Counted from the stretch's first letter, positions 26,019 to 34,687 are shown. The stretch is 64,000 bases of DNA from Alloyangia pacifica (GCF_020524285.1 NZ_JAIVKX010000005.1:124001-188000), one strand, 5' to 3'. Numbers and translations: made by a program. The notes: a model not told the origin generated them from the sequence alone.

Positions 26019-27595
26019 TGACCGACCGTCCCAGCTTCATCCTGTTCATCACGGACCAGCATCGCGCCGATTTCCTCGGCTGCTACGGCCACCCGATCGT
26101 GCGCACCCCGAACATCGACGCCATGGCCGCGCAGGGCACCGCCTTCGACCGTTTCTACGTCGCCAGCCCGGTCTGCATGCCCAATCGCGCCAGCCTGATG
26201 ACCGGCCGGATGCCCGCGGGCCACGGCGTGCGCTTCAACGGCATCCCGCTGTCGCAGCGCAACGTGACCTTCGTCGAGCTGCTGCGCGACGCGGGCTATG
26301 ACACCGCGCTTATCGGCAAGAGCCACCTGCAGACCTTCACCGGCATCGCCCCGGTGCTGACCCCGCCCGAGGCACGCCCCGGCTACTACAAGGCCAACGG
26401 CCCGCTCAGCGAGGCGGTGCGTAACGATTTCGCCACGCCGGGCTACCACGTCGAGGAGCCGGACTTCTGGTCGGGCGAGAGCCCCGCGGTGCCGACGCCC
26501 TTCTACGGGTTCGACCACGTGGAACTGGTGACCGGCCACGGCGACCACATCGGCGGCGACTACGCCCGCTGGGCGCGGGAGCGCGATCCCGAGATCGGCA
26601 ACAAGATGGGGGCGCAGAACCAGCTGCCGCACGACTATACTTGCCCGCAGGCGGTGCGCACCGCGGTGCCCTCCGAGCTCTATTCCACCTCCTACATCGC
26701 CGAGCGCGCCTGCGCCTGGCTGGAGGCGCGAAAAGACAGCGACAGGCCGTTCTTCCTGATGGTCAGCTGGCCCGACCCGCACCACCCGTTCAACCCGCCG
26801 GGCGAGTACTGGGACATGTACGACCCGGACGACATGCCGCTTCCCGCCGCCTTCACCGCGAACGACTGGACCCCGCCGCCGCATGTGGCCGGCGTGCTGG
26901 GCGCGCGCGAGGCGGGCACGGCCAACCTCAAGGGGATGAACGCCATCGGCTGCTCGGCCCGCGAGGCGCAGGAGGCGCAGGCGCTGACCTGCGGCATGAT
27001 CACCATGATCGACGACGCGGTGGGCCGGGTGCAGGGCGCCTTGACCGAAAGTGGACGCGGCGGCGAGACCGTCACCATCTTCACCTCGGACCACGGCGAC
27101 CACCTCGGCGACCACCGGCTGCTGTTCAAGGGCTCCGAGCAATACGAGCAGATCACCCGCGTGCCCTTCGTCTGGGCCGACCCGCAGGGCGAGACGGGCA
27201 CCCGCAGCGACCGCTTCGGCCAGACGCTGGACATCGGGGCCACCATCCTCGAGCGGGCGAAGATCGAACAGGCCTGGGGCATGCAGGGGCGCGACCTGAT
27301 GTCCGAGGCGAGCGCCCCCGAGGGCGTGCTGATCCAATACGCCCACCAGGCGCAGATGGACGGGCTCGGCGTCTGCCCCAACGTGCACACGCTGCGTGAG
27401 GCGCGCTACCGGCTCTCGGTCTTCCAGGGGCTCGGCTGGGGCGAGCTCTACGACCTCGAGACCGACCCCAACGAATTGCGGAACCTCTGGGACGCGCCCG
27501 AGGCGGCCCCGGTTAAGGCGCGGCTTCTCGAGCAGCTGATGCAGGCCGAGCTGGCGCATACCGAGACCGCGCCCGCCCCGGTCGCCCGCGCCTGA
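26018..27595 (+). CDS. Type I sulfatase (formylglycine-dependent)
   Basis: 525 residues, alkaline-phosphatase-fold sulfatase that removes sulfate from an ester. Seen: metal ligands in FILFITDQHRADFLGCYGHP (Asp13, Gln14), the CxPxR formylglycine motif at Cys53 (SPVCMPNRASLMTGR), DPHHPFNPP, TSDHGDHLGDHRLLFKG (metal Asp-His), and FGQTLDIGATILE. No signal peptide, so it acts in the cytoplasm on an imported ester. A separate formylglycine-generating enzyme would have to be encoded elsewhere. Phosphonate monoester hydrolases share this fold, but the SulP neighbour favours a sulfate ester. Betaine-type choline sulfatase is less likely (CAPSR motif expected). Confidence 0.88.
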   Translation: MTDRPSFILFITDQHRADFLGCYGHPIVRTPNIDAMAAQGTAFDRFYVASPVCMPNRASLMTGRMPAGHGVRFNGIPLSQRNVTFVELLRDAGYDTALIGKSHLQTFTGIAPVLTPPEARPGYYKANGPLSEAVRNDFATPGYHVEEPDFWSGESPAVPTPFYGFDHVELVTGHGDHIGGDYARWARERDPEIGNKMGAQNQLPHDYTCPQAVRTAVPSELYSTSYIAERACAWLEARKDSDRPFFLMVSWPDPHHPFNPPGEYWDMYDPDDMPLPAAFTANDWTPPPHVAGVLGAREAGTANLKGMNAIGCSAREAQEAQALTCGMITMIDDAVGRVQGALTESGRGGETVTIFTSDHGDHLGDHRLLFKGSEQYEQITRVPFVWADPQGETGTRSDRFGQTLDIGATILERAKIEQAWGMQGRDLMSEASAPEGVLIQYAHQAQMDGLGVCPNVHTLREARYRLSVFQGLGWGELYDLETDPNELRNLWDAPEAAPVKARLLEQLMQAELAHTETAPAPVARA

Positions 27596-27599
27596 TCCG

Positions 27600-29387
27600 A
27601 TGGCCGACGCAAGCACCTCCCCGCGCGCCCTCCGGGCGCGCGCATCCGCTTTGGTTCCCGACTGGGTCGGGCTGACCAGCCGCCACACGCTGCGCGCGGA
27701 CCTCATGGCGGGGCTCACCGGCGCGACGCTGGTGCTGCCGCAGGGCGTGGCCTTTGCCGCCATCGCGGGATTGCCGGCGGAATACGGCTTCTACACCGCG
27801 ATGATCTCGACGCTGGTCGCGGCGCTGCTCGGCTCGAGCTGGCAGGCGGTCTCCGGGCCGACCACGGCGCTGTCGATCATGCTCTTCGCCACGCTCTCCG
27901 GGCGCTACGTTCCGGGCTCGCCCGAGTACATCACCGCCGCGATCACCCTGTGCCTGATGGTCGGGCTCATCCAGCTCGCCTTTGCCCTCGCGCGGCTCGG
28001 CGCGCTGGTGGATTTTGTCTCGCATTCGGTGATGACCGGCTTCGTCACCGGCGCTGCGATCCTCATCGCGCTGAGCCAGATCCGCCACGTGCTGGGCGTG
28101 CCGCTACCCTCGACCAGCGATCTCGTTGCTTTCCTCTCGGCCATCCCCGAGGGCGCGCTGGCGGCGGACTGGCGGGCGCTGGCGATCTCCGGCGCGGCCT
28201 TCGGCGTCGGGCTAGCGATCAAGCTCTGGCGGCCACTCTGGCCCAACTACCTCGCCGCGCTGGTGGTCGCCACCGGCCTCAGCCTGGCGCTCGGCGGCGC
28301 CGAGGCGGGCATCGCCACCATCGGCCCGCTCGGAGAGATCGTGCCCAGCATGGCCCTGCCCGAGCTCTCGCTCGGCGATCTGCGCGAGTTCGGCGGCGGC
28401 GCCATGGCCATCGCCATCGTCGGCCTGCTGGAAGCTCTCTCGGTCTCGCGCGCGCTCGCCCTGCGCTCGGGGCAGATGATCGACGGCAACCGTGAGTTCT
28501 TTGCACAGGGCCTGTCCAACGTCATCGGCAGCCTGTTCCGCTGCTACCCGAGTTCGGCGTCATTCACCCGCTCCGGCATCAACTTCGACGCCGGCGCGCG
28601 CACGCCGCTTTCGGCGATCTTCTCTTCGGCCTTCCTCTTCGGGATCCTGCTGCTGGTCGCCCCGGCCTTTGCCGTGGTGCCGATCCCCGGCATCGCCGGG
28701 GTGATCATGCTGGTGGCCTGGCGGCTGATCGATTTCCGCGAGATCCGCCACCTCGTCACCTCCTCCTCGACCGAGACGATCATCGCGGGGGTCACCTTCG
28801 TCACCGTGCTGCTGGTCGACCTCGAGACGGCGATCTACGTCGGGGTGCTGCTGTCGCTGGGCTTCTTCCTGCGCGGTGCGGCGCGGCCGTTCCTCGGGCA
28901 GGGCGCCCCCGATCCCGCAACCCCGGGCCGGGTGTTCAAGCACGCCGCGCCGAACGGGCTGCAGGAATGCCCGCAGCTCATGGTCTGCCGGCTCGACGGG
29001 CCGCTGTTCTTCGGCTCGGTGGAGTTTCTCCGCCGCGAGTTCCGCCGGCTGGAACGCGAGCGCCCGCTGCAGAAGACCATGCTGTTCATCGTCAAGGGCG
29101 GCGGCGACATCGACCTTGCCGGGGCCGACCTGATCCTCGACGAAGCGCAGCGGCGCGAGCGCATGGGCGGCACGCTGCACCTGCAGGTGAAGACCCCCCG
29201 CACGCTGACCAAGCTGGCCCGATTCAAGGTGGTCCGCACGCTGACCCGCGAGCGGCTGCACCTGTCCAAGGGCGACGCCATCGCCGAGATCGTGCCGAAG
29301 CTCGACGAGAGCATCTGCGCCACCTGCGAGAAGCGCATCTTCCTCGAATGCGCCGGACGGCCCGGCCCCCCGAAGCAGAGGGGCTGA
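27600..29387 (+). CDS. SulP-family anion transporter with STAS domain
   Basis: 595 residues: about 14 membrane segments (SLC26/SulP core) and a C-terminal STAS domain (about 450-560). Seen: LPQGVAFAAIAGLPAEYGFY, SSWQAVSGPTTALSIML, GLLEALSVSRALALRSGQMI, CYPSSASFTRSGINF. It starts four bases after the sulfatase stop. Members exchange sulfate, bicarbonate or carboxylates. Here export of the sulfate released by the sulfatase, or co-uptake, is the natural inference. The tail carries a Cys-x2-Cys (ICATCEKRIFLEC) of unknown use. Confidence 0.93.
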   Translation: MADASTSPRALRARASALVPDWVGLTSRHTLRADLMAGLTGATLVLPQGVAFAAIAGLPAEYGFYTAMISTLVAALLGSSWQAVSGPTTALSIMLFATLSGRYVPGSPEYITAAITLCLMVGLIQLAFALARLGALVDFVSHSVMTGFVTGAAILIALSQIRHVLGVPLPSTSDLVAFLSAIPEGALAADWRALAISGAAFGVGLAIKLWRPLWPNYLAALVVATGLSLALGGAEAGIATIGPLGEIVPSMALPELSLGDLREFGGGAMAIAIVGLLEALSVSRALALRSGQMIDGNREFFAQGLSNVIGSLFRCYPSSASFTRSGINFDAGARTPLSAIFSSAFLFGILLLVAPAFAVVPIPGIAGVIMLVAWRLIDFREIRHLVTSSSTETIIAGVTFVTVLLVDLETAIYVGVLLSLGFFLRGAARPFLGQGAPDPATPGRVFKHAAPNGLQECPQLMVCRLDGPLFFGSVEFLRREFRRLERERPLQKTMLFIVKGGGDIDLAGADLILDEAQRRERMGGTLHLQVKTPRTLTKLARFKVVRTLTRERLHLSKGDAIAEIVPKLDESICATCEKRIFLECAGRPGPPKQRG

Positions 29388-29400
29388 GCGGGGCGCGGGC

Positions 29401-30066
29401 TCAGCCCTGCGCGGCGATGCCCAGGGTCTGGACCACGTCCTCGGTGATCACCGGCACGCCGGAGCAGCCGGCGATCCAGCTCAGCGCCATGTCCTGCTGC
29501 GCGCGGCTGAAGTCGGCCAGCGCATCGCCCACGAAGAACGGCTCGATGTCGCGCTGGAAGGCCTCGGCGGCGGTCGCGAGACAGCCGATATGGGCGTAGA
29601 TGCCGGTGACGATCAGCTGGTCGCGCCCGCGCGCGCGCATCAGGTGGGCGAGGTTCGAGCGCTGGAACGCGCTGTAGCGATGCTTGACGAGGGTGATGTC
29701 GCCCTCTGCCGGCGCGAGCATGGGGATGATCTCCTCATGCTCCGGGATCGCCGACATGCCCGGCCCCCAGAGTGCCGCCTGCAGCCCGCGGTCGGGGCGG
29801 AACTGGTTGCCCTTCTGCGCGGTGTAGAAGACCGGCACGCCCGCGGCGCGGGCCGCCTCGAGAAGCCGCACGATATTGGCGGCGGCGGCGGCGATCGTGC
29901 TGCCCTGGCGGGTGAAGGCATCGCTGCCGTAGGCGGCGCAGAAGTAGCGCTGCATGTCATGCACCAGCAGCGCCGCACGGCCGGGGGCCAGCGCGAAGGG
30001 CGCGCGCGGGGTCGGCAGCTCGGCGGCGGTGGGCAGCGGGTAGTCGGGTATTTTCGGAAGGGCCAT
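29401..30066 (-). CDS. Isochorismatase (EntB/PhzD type, no carrier domain)
   Basis: 221 residues. Hydrolyses the enol-pyruvate ether of isochorismate, giving 2,3-dihydro-2,3-dihydroxybenzoate. Seen: LLVHDMQRYF (catalytic Asp), LVKHRYSAFQRSNL (catalytic Lys), GRDQLIVTGIYAHIGCLATA and DALADFSRAQQDMAL, all typical of EntB/DhbB/VibB. The aryl-carrier domain present in EntB is missing, so the protein is PhzD-sized. It follows the isochorismate synthase gene by 33 bases. Confidence 0.92.
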   Translation of the reverse strand: MALPKIPDYPLPTAAELPTPRAPFALAPGRAALLVHDMQRYFCAAYGSDAFTRQGSTIAAAAANIVRLLEAARAAGVPVFYTAQKGNQFRPDRGLQAALWGPGMSAIPEHEEIIPMLAPAEGDITLVKHRYSAFQRSNLAHLMRARGRDQLIVTGIYAHIGCLATAAEAFQRDIEPFFVGDALADFSRAQQDMALSWIAGCSGVPVITEDVVQTLGIAAQG

Positions 30067-30099
30067 GGGAGCTTTCTTGCGGAACGTGGGAGTGTGGGG

Positions 30100-31206
30100 T
30101 CAGAGGCCCTCGGAGATGCCGAGCGCACGGCGCATGGCGAGGAACTTGGCGCGGGTCTCGGCGACCTCCTCGAGCGGGTCCGAGGCGGCGACGATCCCGG
30201 CCCCGGCAAAGAGACGCGCCGCGCAGCCCTCGATCATCGCGCAGCGCAGGGTGACGTGCCATTCGCCGTCGTTGGCGCCGTCCACCCAGCCGAGCGTGCC
30301 GGCATAGAACTCGCGGTCGAAGGGCTCGGCGGCGGTGATCGCCTGCAGCGCCTCGCGCAGCGGCGCCCCGGCGACGGCGGGGGTCGGGTGCAGCGCCGCC
30401 AGCAGCTCGAGGCAGGGCGTGTCCGGATCGCGCAGCTCGCCGTCGATGCAGGTGCCGAGGTGCCACATGCTGGCGGTGCGGTCGAGCTGCGGCGCATCCG
30501 GGACGCTGAGCTTCGCGCAGTAGGGGGCGAGGACATCGTGGATGTATTCCACCACCACCCGGTGCTCGACATTGTCTTTCTCGGAGCCGAGCAGCGCGGC
30601 CTTCACCTGCGCGTCCTCGGCGGCATCCTCGCGCCGCCGGGCCGAGCCGGCCAGCGGGTGCGAGCGGATCGCGGCGCCGGTCTTGCGCAGCAGCAGCTCG
30701 GGCGTGGCGCCGACCAGCCAGCGCGCGGCGCCCTGGGCGCCGGGCAGGGGCAGGCAATAGGCGGTGACATGCGGGTCGGTGCCGAGCCGCGCGGCCACGG
30801 CGAAGGGATCGAGTTCGCGGTCGGTCCGCAGGTCCAGCGCCCGCGCCAGCACCGCCTTGCGCAGCGGGCGCGCGGGGTCGGCCACCTGCGCCGCCGTCGC
30901 GGCCACCGCCTCGGCATAGCCCTGCTGCGACGGCAGGCGCTGCAGCGCGAGCGGACGGGCGGCGTCATCGGCCTGCGGTTCGGCCGGGGCGGCGGCCAGC
31001 GCGGGACGGAGCGTGTAGAGCCAGCCCGGCAGGTCGCGCTCGAAGGGGAAGGCACCATAGAGCCGCTGCGAGATGGCCTGGCCGGCGGCGAAGGCGGTGA
31101 GCGTGTCGGAGCTGGCGTCCTCGATGACGCCGCTGCGGGGGCCGAGACGCAGCGGAAGCCCGAGGCAGGGCGCACCCGCTGGAAGGGAAATCGCAAGTTC
31201 GCTCAA
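30100..31206 (-). CDS. Isochorismate synthase (EntC/DhbC type)
   Basis: 368 residues, chorismate-binding enzyme that isomerises chorismate to isochorismate with Mg2+. Seen: SHPLAGSARRREDAAEDAQV, LLGSEKDNVEHRVVVEYI, HLGTCIDGELRD, LHPTPAVAGAPLREAL and EFYAGTLGWVDGANDGEW, the MST-fold active-site series. The best start is TTG at 31206 with AGGA about eight bases upstream; no ATG is suitable. A palindrome overlaps the ribosome site. Forms a two-gene unit with the isochorismatase. The genes for EntA, EntE, EntF or a phosphopantetheinyl transferase are not in this window. Confidence 0.92.
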   Translation of the reverse strand: MSELAISLPAGAPCLGLPLRLGPRSGVIEDASSDTLTAFAAGQAISQRLYGAFPFERDLPGWLYTLRPALAAAPAEPQADDAARPLALQRLPSQQGYAEAVAATAAQVADPARPLRKAVLARALDLRTDRELDPFAVAARLGTDPHVTAYCLPLPGAQGAARWLVGATPELLLRKTGAAIRSHPLAGSARRREDAAEDAQVKAALLGSEKDNVEHRVVVEYIHDVLAPYCAKLSVPDAPQLDRTASMWHLGTCIDGELRDPDTPCLELLAALHPTPAVAGAPLREALQAITAAEPFDREFYAGTLGWVDGANDGEWHVTLRCAMIEGCAARLFAGAGIVAASDPLEEVAETRAKFLAMRRALGISEGL

Positions 31207-31218
31207 GGAACAATTCCT
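31206..31218. promoter_or_regulatory. Palindrome over the isochorismate synthase ribosome site
   Basis: Perfect inverted repeat AGGAA-CAA-TTCCT, lying across the ribosome-binding site and start codon. Its GAA-N3-TTC core resembles the Irr (ICE) box of alphaproteobacteria (TTTAGAA-N3-TTCTAAA), but the flanks do not fit well. Iron control is a plausible inference. Confidence 0.4.
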
Positions 31219-31508
31219 GATCTAGGAGCTGCCTGCCGGATAGGTGGGTGCTGGAGTTGAGAAATTTGCCGCGCTGCGGCGTCTGGTCTCGACCTAGCGC
31301 GGCGGCGCGAGCCGTGTCAATTCACAACTCCAAGGGCTTCCGCGACCGGCCCGACGTCGCCTGCCCAAGGCCCGCGCGCGCCGGATAGGCGCTCACGGAA
31401 CGACCGGATCACGGGCGCGAACCATCCCGGCTCGCTTCTTTGGGGTGCGTTTTCGTGGTATGCTCGCGCCATTCTTTTGAAAATGCATTTCTTCCGGGGA
31501 GGGTTTTC
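31219..31508. other. Divergent intergenic region, 290 bases
   Basis: Holds the promoters for the isochorismate pair (minus strand) and for the micro-ORF/lipase-subtilase unit (plus strand). A TATGCT hexamer at 31459-31464 is a possible plus-strand -10 element. AAATGCATTT (31481-31490) is a perfect 10-base palindrome just before the micro-ORF ribosome site. No further gene or RNA was recognised. Confidence 0.45.
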
Positions 31509-31631
31509 GTGAACCGATCAGCACTCGGCCAGGCGCGCAACTTTTCTGTGCGCCGCTCTCTTCCGGCCCGCGCGGCGACGCGGAACCGGTCCAGCGACGC
31601 CGAAACCTCTCCGCTCTACGGCGCCTTCTAG
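31509..31631 (+). CDS. Small ORF coupled to the lipase-subtilase gene (40 codons)
   Basis: Unrecognised 40-residue frame that begins with GTG five bases after a very strong ribosome site (GGGGAGGG, 31496-31503) and ends with TAG three bases before the fusion gene ATG. The peptide is basic in its first two thirds (many Arg, motif FSVRRSLPARAATRNR) and ends SPLYGAF. The fusion gene has no ribosome site of its own, so ribosomes finishing this frame probably re-initiate there. It may be a leader that sets expression, or a small partner or inhibitor of the enzyme. An in-frame upstream ATG at 31440 lacks a ribosome site. Confidence 0.6.
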   Translation: MNRSALGQARNFSVRRSLPARAATRNRSSDAETSPLYGAF

Positions 31632-31634
31632 GCC

Positions 31635-34343
31635 ATGAGGTTCCAAGACGACTGGGTCGCGCAACGCGGGTTCTCCTGGAAGACGGCCTATGCGCTGGCC
31701 TCCGCCTGCAAGCTCTCCTACGAGACCACCGCCGAGACCAGCCGGGTGCTGGGGCAGGTCTGGCGGGTGCACGGCCGGGTGTTCCGCGCCGGCACCACCG
31801 AGGGGCTGCTGGCCATGGGGCCGCGCTCGGCGGTCCTCGCCTTTCGCGGCACGCAGGGGCTCGCCGACTGGATGAGCAACCTGCAGATCCCGCCTGCCAA
31901 TTCCGCCGCCTTCGGCGCGGCCATCCACAGCGGATTTCTCGATGCCTACGTCTCGGTGGCGCATCTCGTGGCACGCGCCGTCGAGGAGGCGGGCGGGCGC
32001 ACGCTCTGGTTCACCGGGCACAGCCTCGGCGGTGCGGTCGCCGTGGTCGCCGCGGCGCATCACCGGGCGCGGCGGCCCGCCGGGGTGGTCACCTTCGGCC
32101 AGCCGCGGATGCTGTCGGACGGGGCGGCGGGCTTCATGCGCGCGACCTTCGGCACCAGCTACGTGCGGGTGGTCAACGCCGACGACATCGTCGCGCGGAT
32201 CCCGGTGATCTACCGGCACACGGGGCGCCTGCTGCATTTCAACTTCGCCGGCGCGCTGGAGGCCGAGAACGGCTTCGAGAGCGCGGTCGAAGAGGCGGCG
32301 AGCGACGGCCCGCCGCCGGTCAGCCCTGAAGAGGAGGCCGCCATCGAGGAGGCCGCCGAGGCCGCCCGCATCGCCGCCCCCGTCGGGCCGGAGTTCGAGT
32401 CCCTCGAGGGCCGGGCCGAGGACGGGGCCGATGTCGCGGTCGAAGGGGTGATCCCCGGCGTCGCGGCGCACCGGATCGACGCCTACGTGCAGCTCATGCG
32501 GGTGCGGGCGCTGGCCACCGAGGCCGAGGACGACACGTTCGACGATGGGGCGCGGGCGCTGCTGCGCGGCCGCGAGGACGACACCGAGGGCGGGCTCGAG
32601 ACCATGTTCGAGATGGAGCTCGAGGGCGACGCACCCCCGCCTCAGGTGCCGCGCCAGCCCGTGGTGCTCCGCCTGCGCAGCGACGCCTGGGTGCCGCCCG
32701 CCGGCATGCCGGTGTCCTCGCGCTTCGGCCAGTTTGCCACGGCGCTCGCCAGCGCGGCGGATATCGACGCGCTGCGGGCCGATCCCATGGTGGTTGCCAT
32801 CGAGGTCAGCCGCGAGGCGGGGATCGAGGAACTCGACCACTCGGTGCCCTTCGTCGGCGCGGCGGACATCCACCGCCCGCCGCTGGACGAGCGCGGCGAC
32901 CAGGCCATCGTCGGGCTCATCGACACCGGCGTCGACATCCTGCATCACGCCTTTCGCAAGCCGGACGGCCGCACGCGCATGCTGGCGATCTGGGACCAGC
33001 GCAGCGGCGGCGGCCTGACCCCGGCGGGCACCGATCCCGCCTTCACCCAGACTCACGGGCGGCTGTTTCTCGCGGGCGAGATCGACGCGATGATCGCCGC
33101 GCATGAGGCGGGCGCGGCAGAGGTGCCGATGCGTCTGCGCGACCTCGCCGGGCATGGCAGCCACGTCGCCGGTATCGCGGCGGGCCGCGCGGCGGGGCAG
33201 ATGGCCGAGGGCATGGCGCCCGAGGCGCCGATCCTCTGCGTCATGGCGGGGATCACCCAGGGGCCCGGCGAGCCGCCCAGCATCGGCTACTCGATGAGCC
33301 ACGTCGACGCGCTCGCCTTCCTGCGAAGGGCCGCGCAGGGCGGCACCGCGGTGCTGGCCGACCCGCGGCCCATCGCGATCAACGTCAGCCTCGGGATGAA
33401 CGCCGGCGCGCATGACGGCTCCACCACGCTCGAGGCCGCCTTCGACGCGATCACCGGCGGCGGGCGCGACCCGGACTGCGTGATCGTCAAATCCGCCGGC
33501 AACGAGCGTGGCAACGCGGGCCACGCCAAGGTCTCGGTCGCCGACGGGTTGCTGGCCGAGCTCAAGTGGGCCAGCTCGGCGCGGGTGCGGGATGCGGATT
33601 ACTTCGAGGCCTGGGTCGACGGCATGGACGATGTCGCCTTCCGGCTGATCACCCCGGCGGGGCAGGCGACCGACTTCGTCTCCTTCGATGCGCCGGAGAT
33701 CGAGGCGACGCTCGGCGGCAATCTCTGCAGGCTGTTCCTCAAGGAACTGCACCCCGACAATGGCGCGCACCGGCTGGTGATCTCGATCCGCGCGCAGCCC
33801 GACCCGATCCAGGTGGGCGGCTGGACGCTCGAGATGCACGGCCGCCAGATGCTCAGCGCCGCGCGCGAGGTGCACATCTGGGTCGAGCGCACCAACGCGC
33901 GGGCCATCCGCTTCGACACGCAGGATCCCGAGATGACGCTCTCCGTCCCCGGTACCGCGCGCACGGTGATCACCGTCGGGGCCTGCAATTCCGAGACGCC
34001 TTCGCGGCTCAACGACAGTTCCTCCTGGGGCAACACCCGCGACGGGCGGCGCAAGCCCGAGCTCTGCGCGCCGGGCTTCCAGGTCCGCTCGGTGCAATCG
34101 GGCGGCACGGGGCATGACGAAACGCGGACGATGAGCGGCACCAGCATGGCCGCGCCGCATGTGACCGGGGCGATCGCGCTGGTCATGTCGCGGCGCCGCA
34201 AGCTCGGGCTGCCGCCGCTCAACGCGGTGCAGTTCCAGACGGCGCTGATCCGGACGGTGCGCGGCTCACCCACGCATCACCACGTCGGGGCGGGCTACGG
34301 CGTGCTGGACGCGAAAGCGCTGTTCGACGAGCTGACCGGCTGA
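31635..34343 (+). CDS. Fusion protein: class 3 lipase + subtilisin-like protease
   Basis: 902 residues with two complete hydrolase domains. Lipase_3 (about 1-205): VLAFRGTQGLADWMSNLQ, nucleophile Ser130 in TGHSLGGAVAVV, Asp184 in NADDIVARIP, His195 in YRHTG. Acidic linker about 210-335. Peptidase S8 (about 400-895): Asp430 in VGLIDTGVD, His507 in GHGSHVAGIAAG, oxyanion Asn623 in KSAGNERG, Ser837 in SGTSMAAPHVTGA, with a large insert (about 640-770) before the serine. No signal peptide or RTX repeats, so probably cytoplasmic or delivered by a specialised route. No own ribosome site; coupled to the 40-codon frame. Target unknown; both triads look intact. Confidence 0.9.
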   Translation: MRFQDDWVAQRGFSWKTAYALASACKLSYETTAETSRVLGQVWRVHGRVFRAGTTEGLLAMGPRSAVLAFRGTQGLADWMSNLQIPPANSAAFGAAIHSGFLDAYVSVAHLVARAVEEAGGRTLWFTGHSLGGAVAVVAAAHHRARRPAGVVTFGQPRMLSDGAAGFMRATFGTSYVRVVNADDIVARIPVIYRHTGRLLHFNFAGALEAENGFESAVEEAASDGPPPVSPEEEAAIEEAAEAARIAAPVGPEFESLEGRAEDGADVAVEGVIPGVAAHRIDAYVQLMRVRALATEAEDDTFDDGARALLRGREDDTEGGLETMFEMELEGDAPPPQVPRQPVVLRLRSDAWVPPAGMPVSSRFGQFATALASAADIDALRADPMVVAIEVSREAGIEELDHSVPFVGAADIHRPPLDERGDQAIVGLIDTGVDILHHAFRKPDGRTRMLAIWDQRSGGGLTPAGTDPAFTQTHGRLFLAGEIDAMIAAHEAGAAEVPMRLRDLAGHGSHVAGIAAGRAAGQMAEGMAPEAPILCVMAGITQGPGEPPSIGYSMSHVDALAFLRRAAQGGTAVLADPRPIAINVSLGMNAGAHDGSTTLEAAFDAITGGGRDPDCVIVKSAGNERGNAGHAKVSVADGLLAELKWASSARVRDADYFEAWVDGMDDVAFRLITPAGQATDFVSFDAPEIEATLGGNLCRLFLKELHPDNGAHRLVISIRAQPDPIQVGGWTLEMHGRQMLSAAREVHIWVERTNARAIRFDTQDPEMTLSVPGTARTVITVGACNSETPSRLNDSSSWGNTRDGRRKPELCAPGFQVRSVQSGGTGHDETRTMSGTSMAAPHVTGAIALVMSRRRKLGLPPLNAVQFQTALIRTVRGSPTHHHVGAGYGVLDAKALFDELTG

Positions 34344-34351
34344 GCCGGGCC

Positions 34352-34687
34352 TCAGTTCACCAGGCGCTCGATGCGGCCCCGCTTGGTGGCGTCATTGCCC
34401 TGGCTGTGCAGGATCGCGCGGATCTTCCCGACCTGCTCCGGCCGGATCCGGCTGGTGTCGATGCCGGGGGCGAGCGTTCGCACCTGCTGCAACTCGCCCT
34501 GAGTCAGCTCGACCGGGCGGCCGATGCTCATCGCATAGCGCTCGTCTTCGGCTTGGGCTTCTTCGGTCTGGGCTCCGGGGGCAGCGGCCTGGTCGCCGTC
34601 CATCGGCGTGCGGCTGCGGTTGACCATGGCGAGGCCGACGACGACCAGCAGCGCGCCGATCACGAAGACAACAGCAAAGCTTTTCAT
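34352..34687 (-). CDS. Small membrane-anchored protein of unknown function
   Basis: 111 residues. One N-terminal membrane segment (FAVVFVIGALLVVVGLAMVN) followed by an acidic, Gln/Ala-rich linker and a helical C-terminal part (GELQQVRTLAPGIDTSRIRP, then QVGKIRAILHSQG) likely in the periplasm. Not recognised as a named family. Its stop lies eight bases from the converging lipase-subtilase stop; no operon partner on its strand. Confidence 0.75.
   Translation of the reverse strand: MKSFAVVFVIGALLVVVGLAMVNRSRTPMDGDQAAAPGAQTEEAQAEDERYAMSIGRPVELTQGELQQVRTLAPGIDTSRIRPEQVGKIRAILHSQGNDATKRGRIERLVN

Noticed and set aside
21944-29387. Choline-O-sulfate (betC) operon
   Set aside because: The sulfatase active-site motif is CMPNR and no betaine synthesis gene is linked; substrate left open.
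31518-34160. 880-codon minus-strand open frame opposite the lipase-subtilase gene
   Set aside because: Composition is the Arg/His/Asp/Gly-rich pattern of antisense frames in GC-rich genes; the plus-strand product has two complete catalytic domains.
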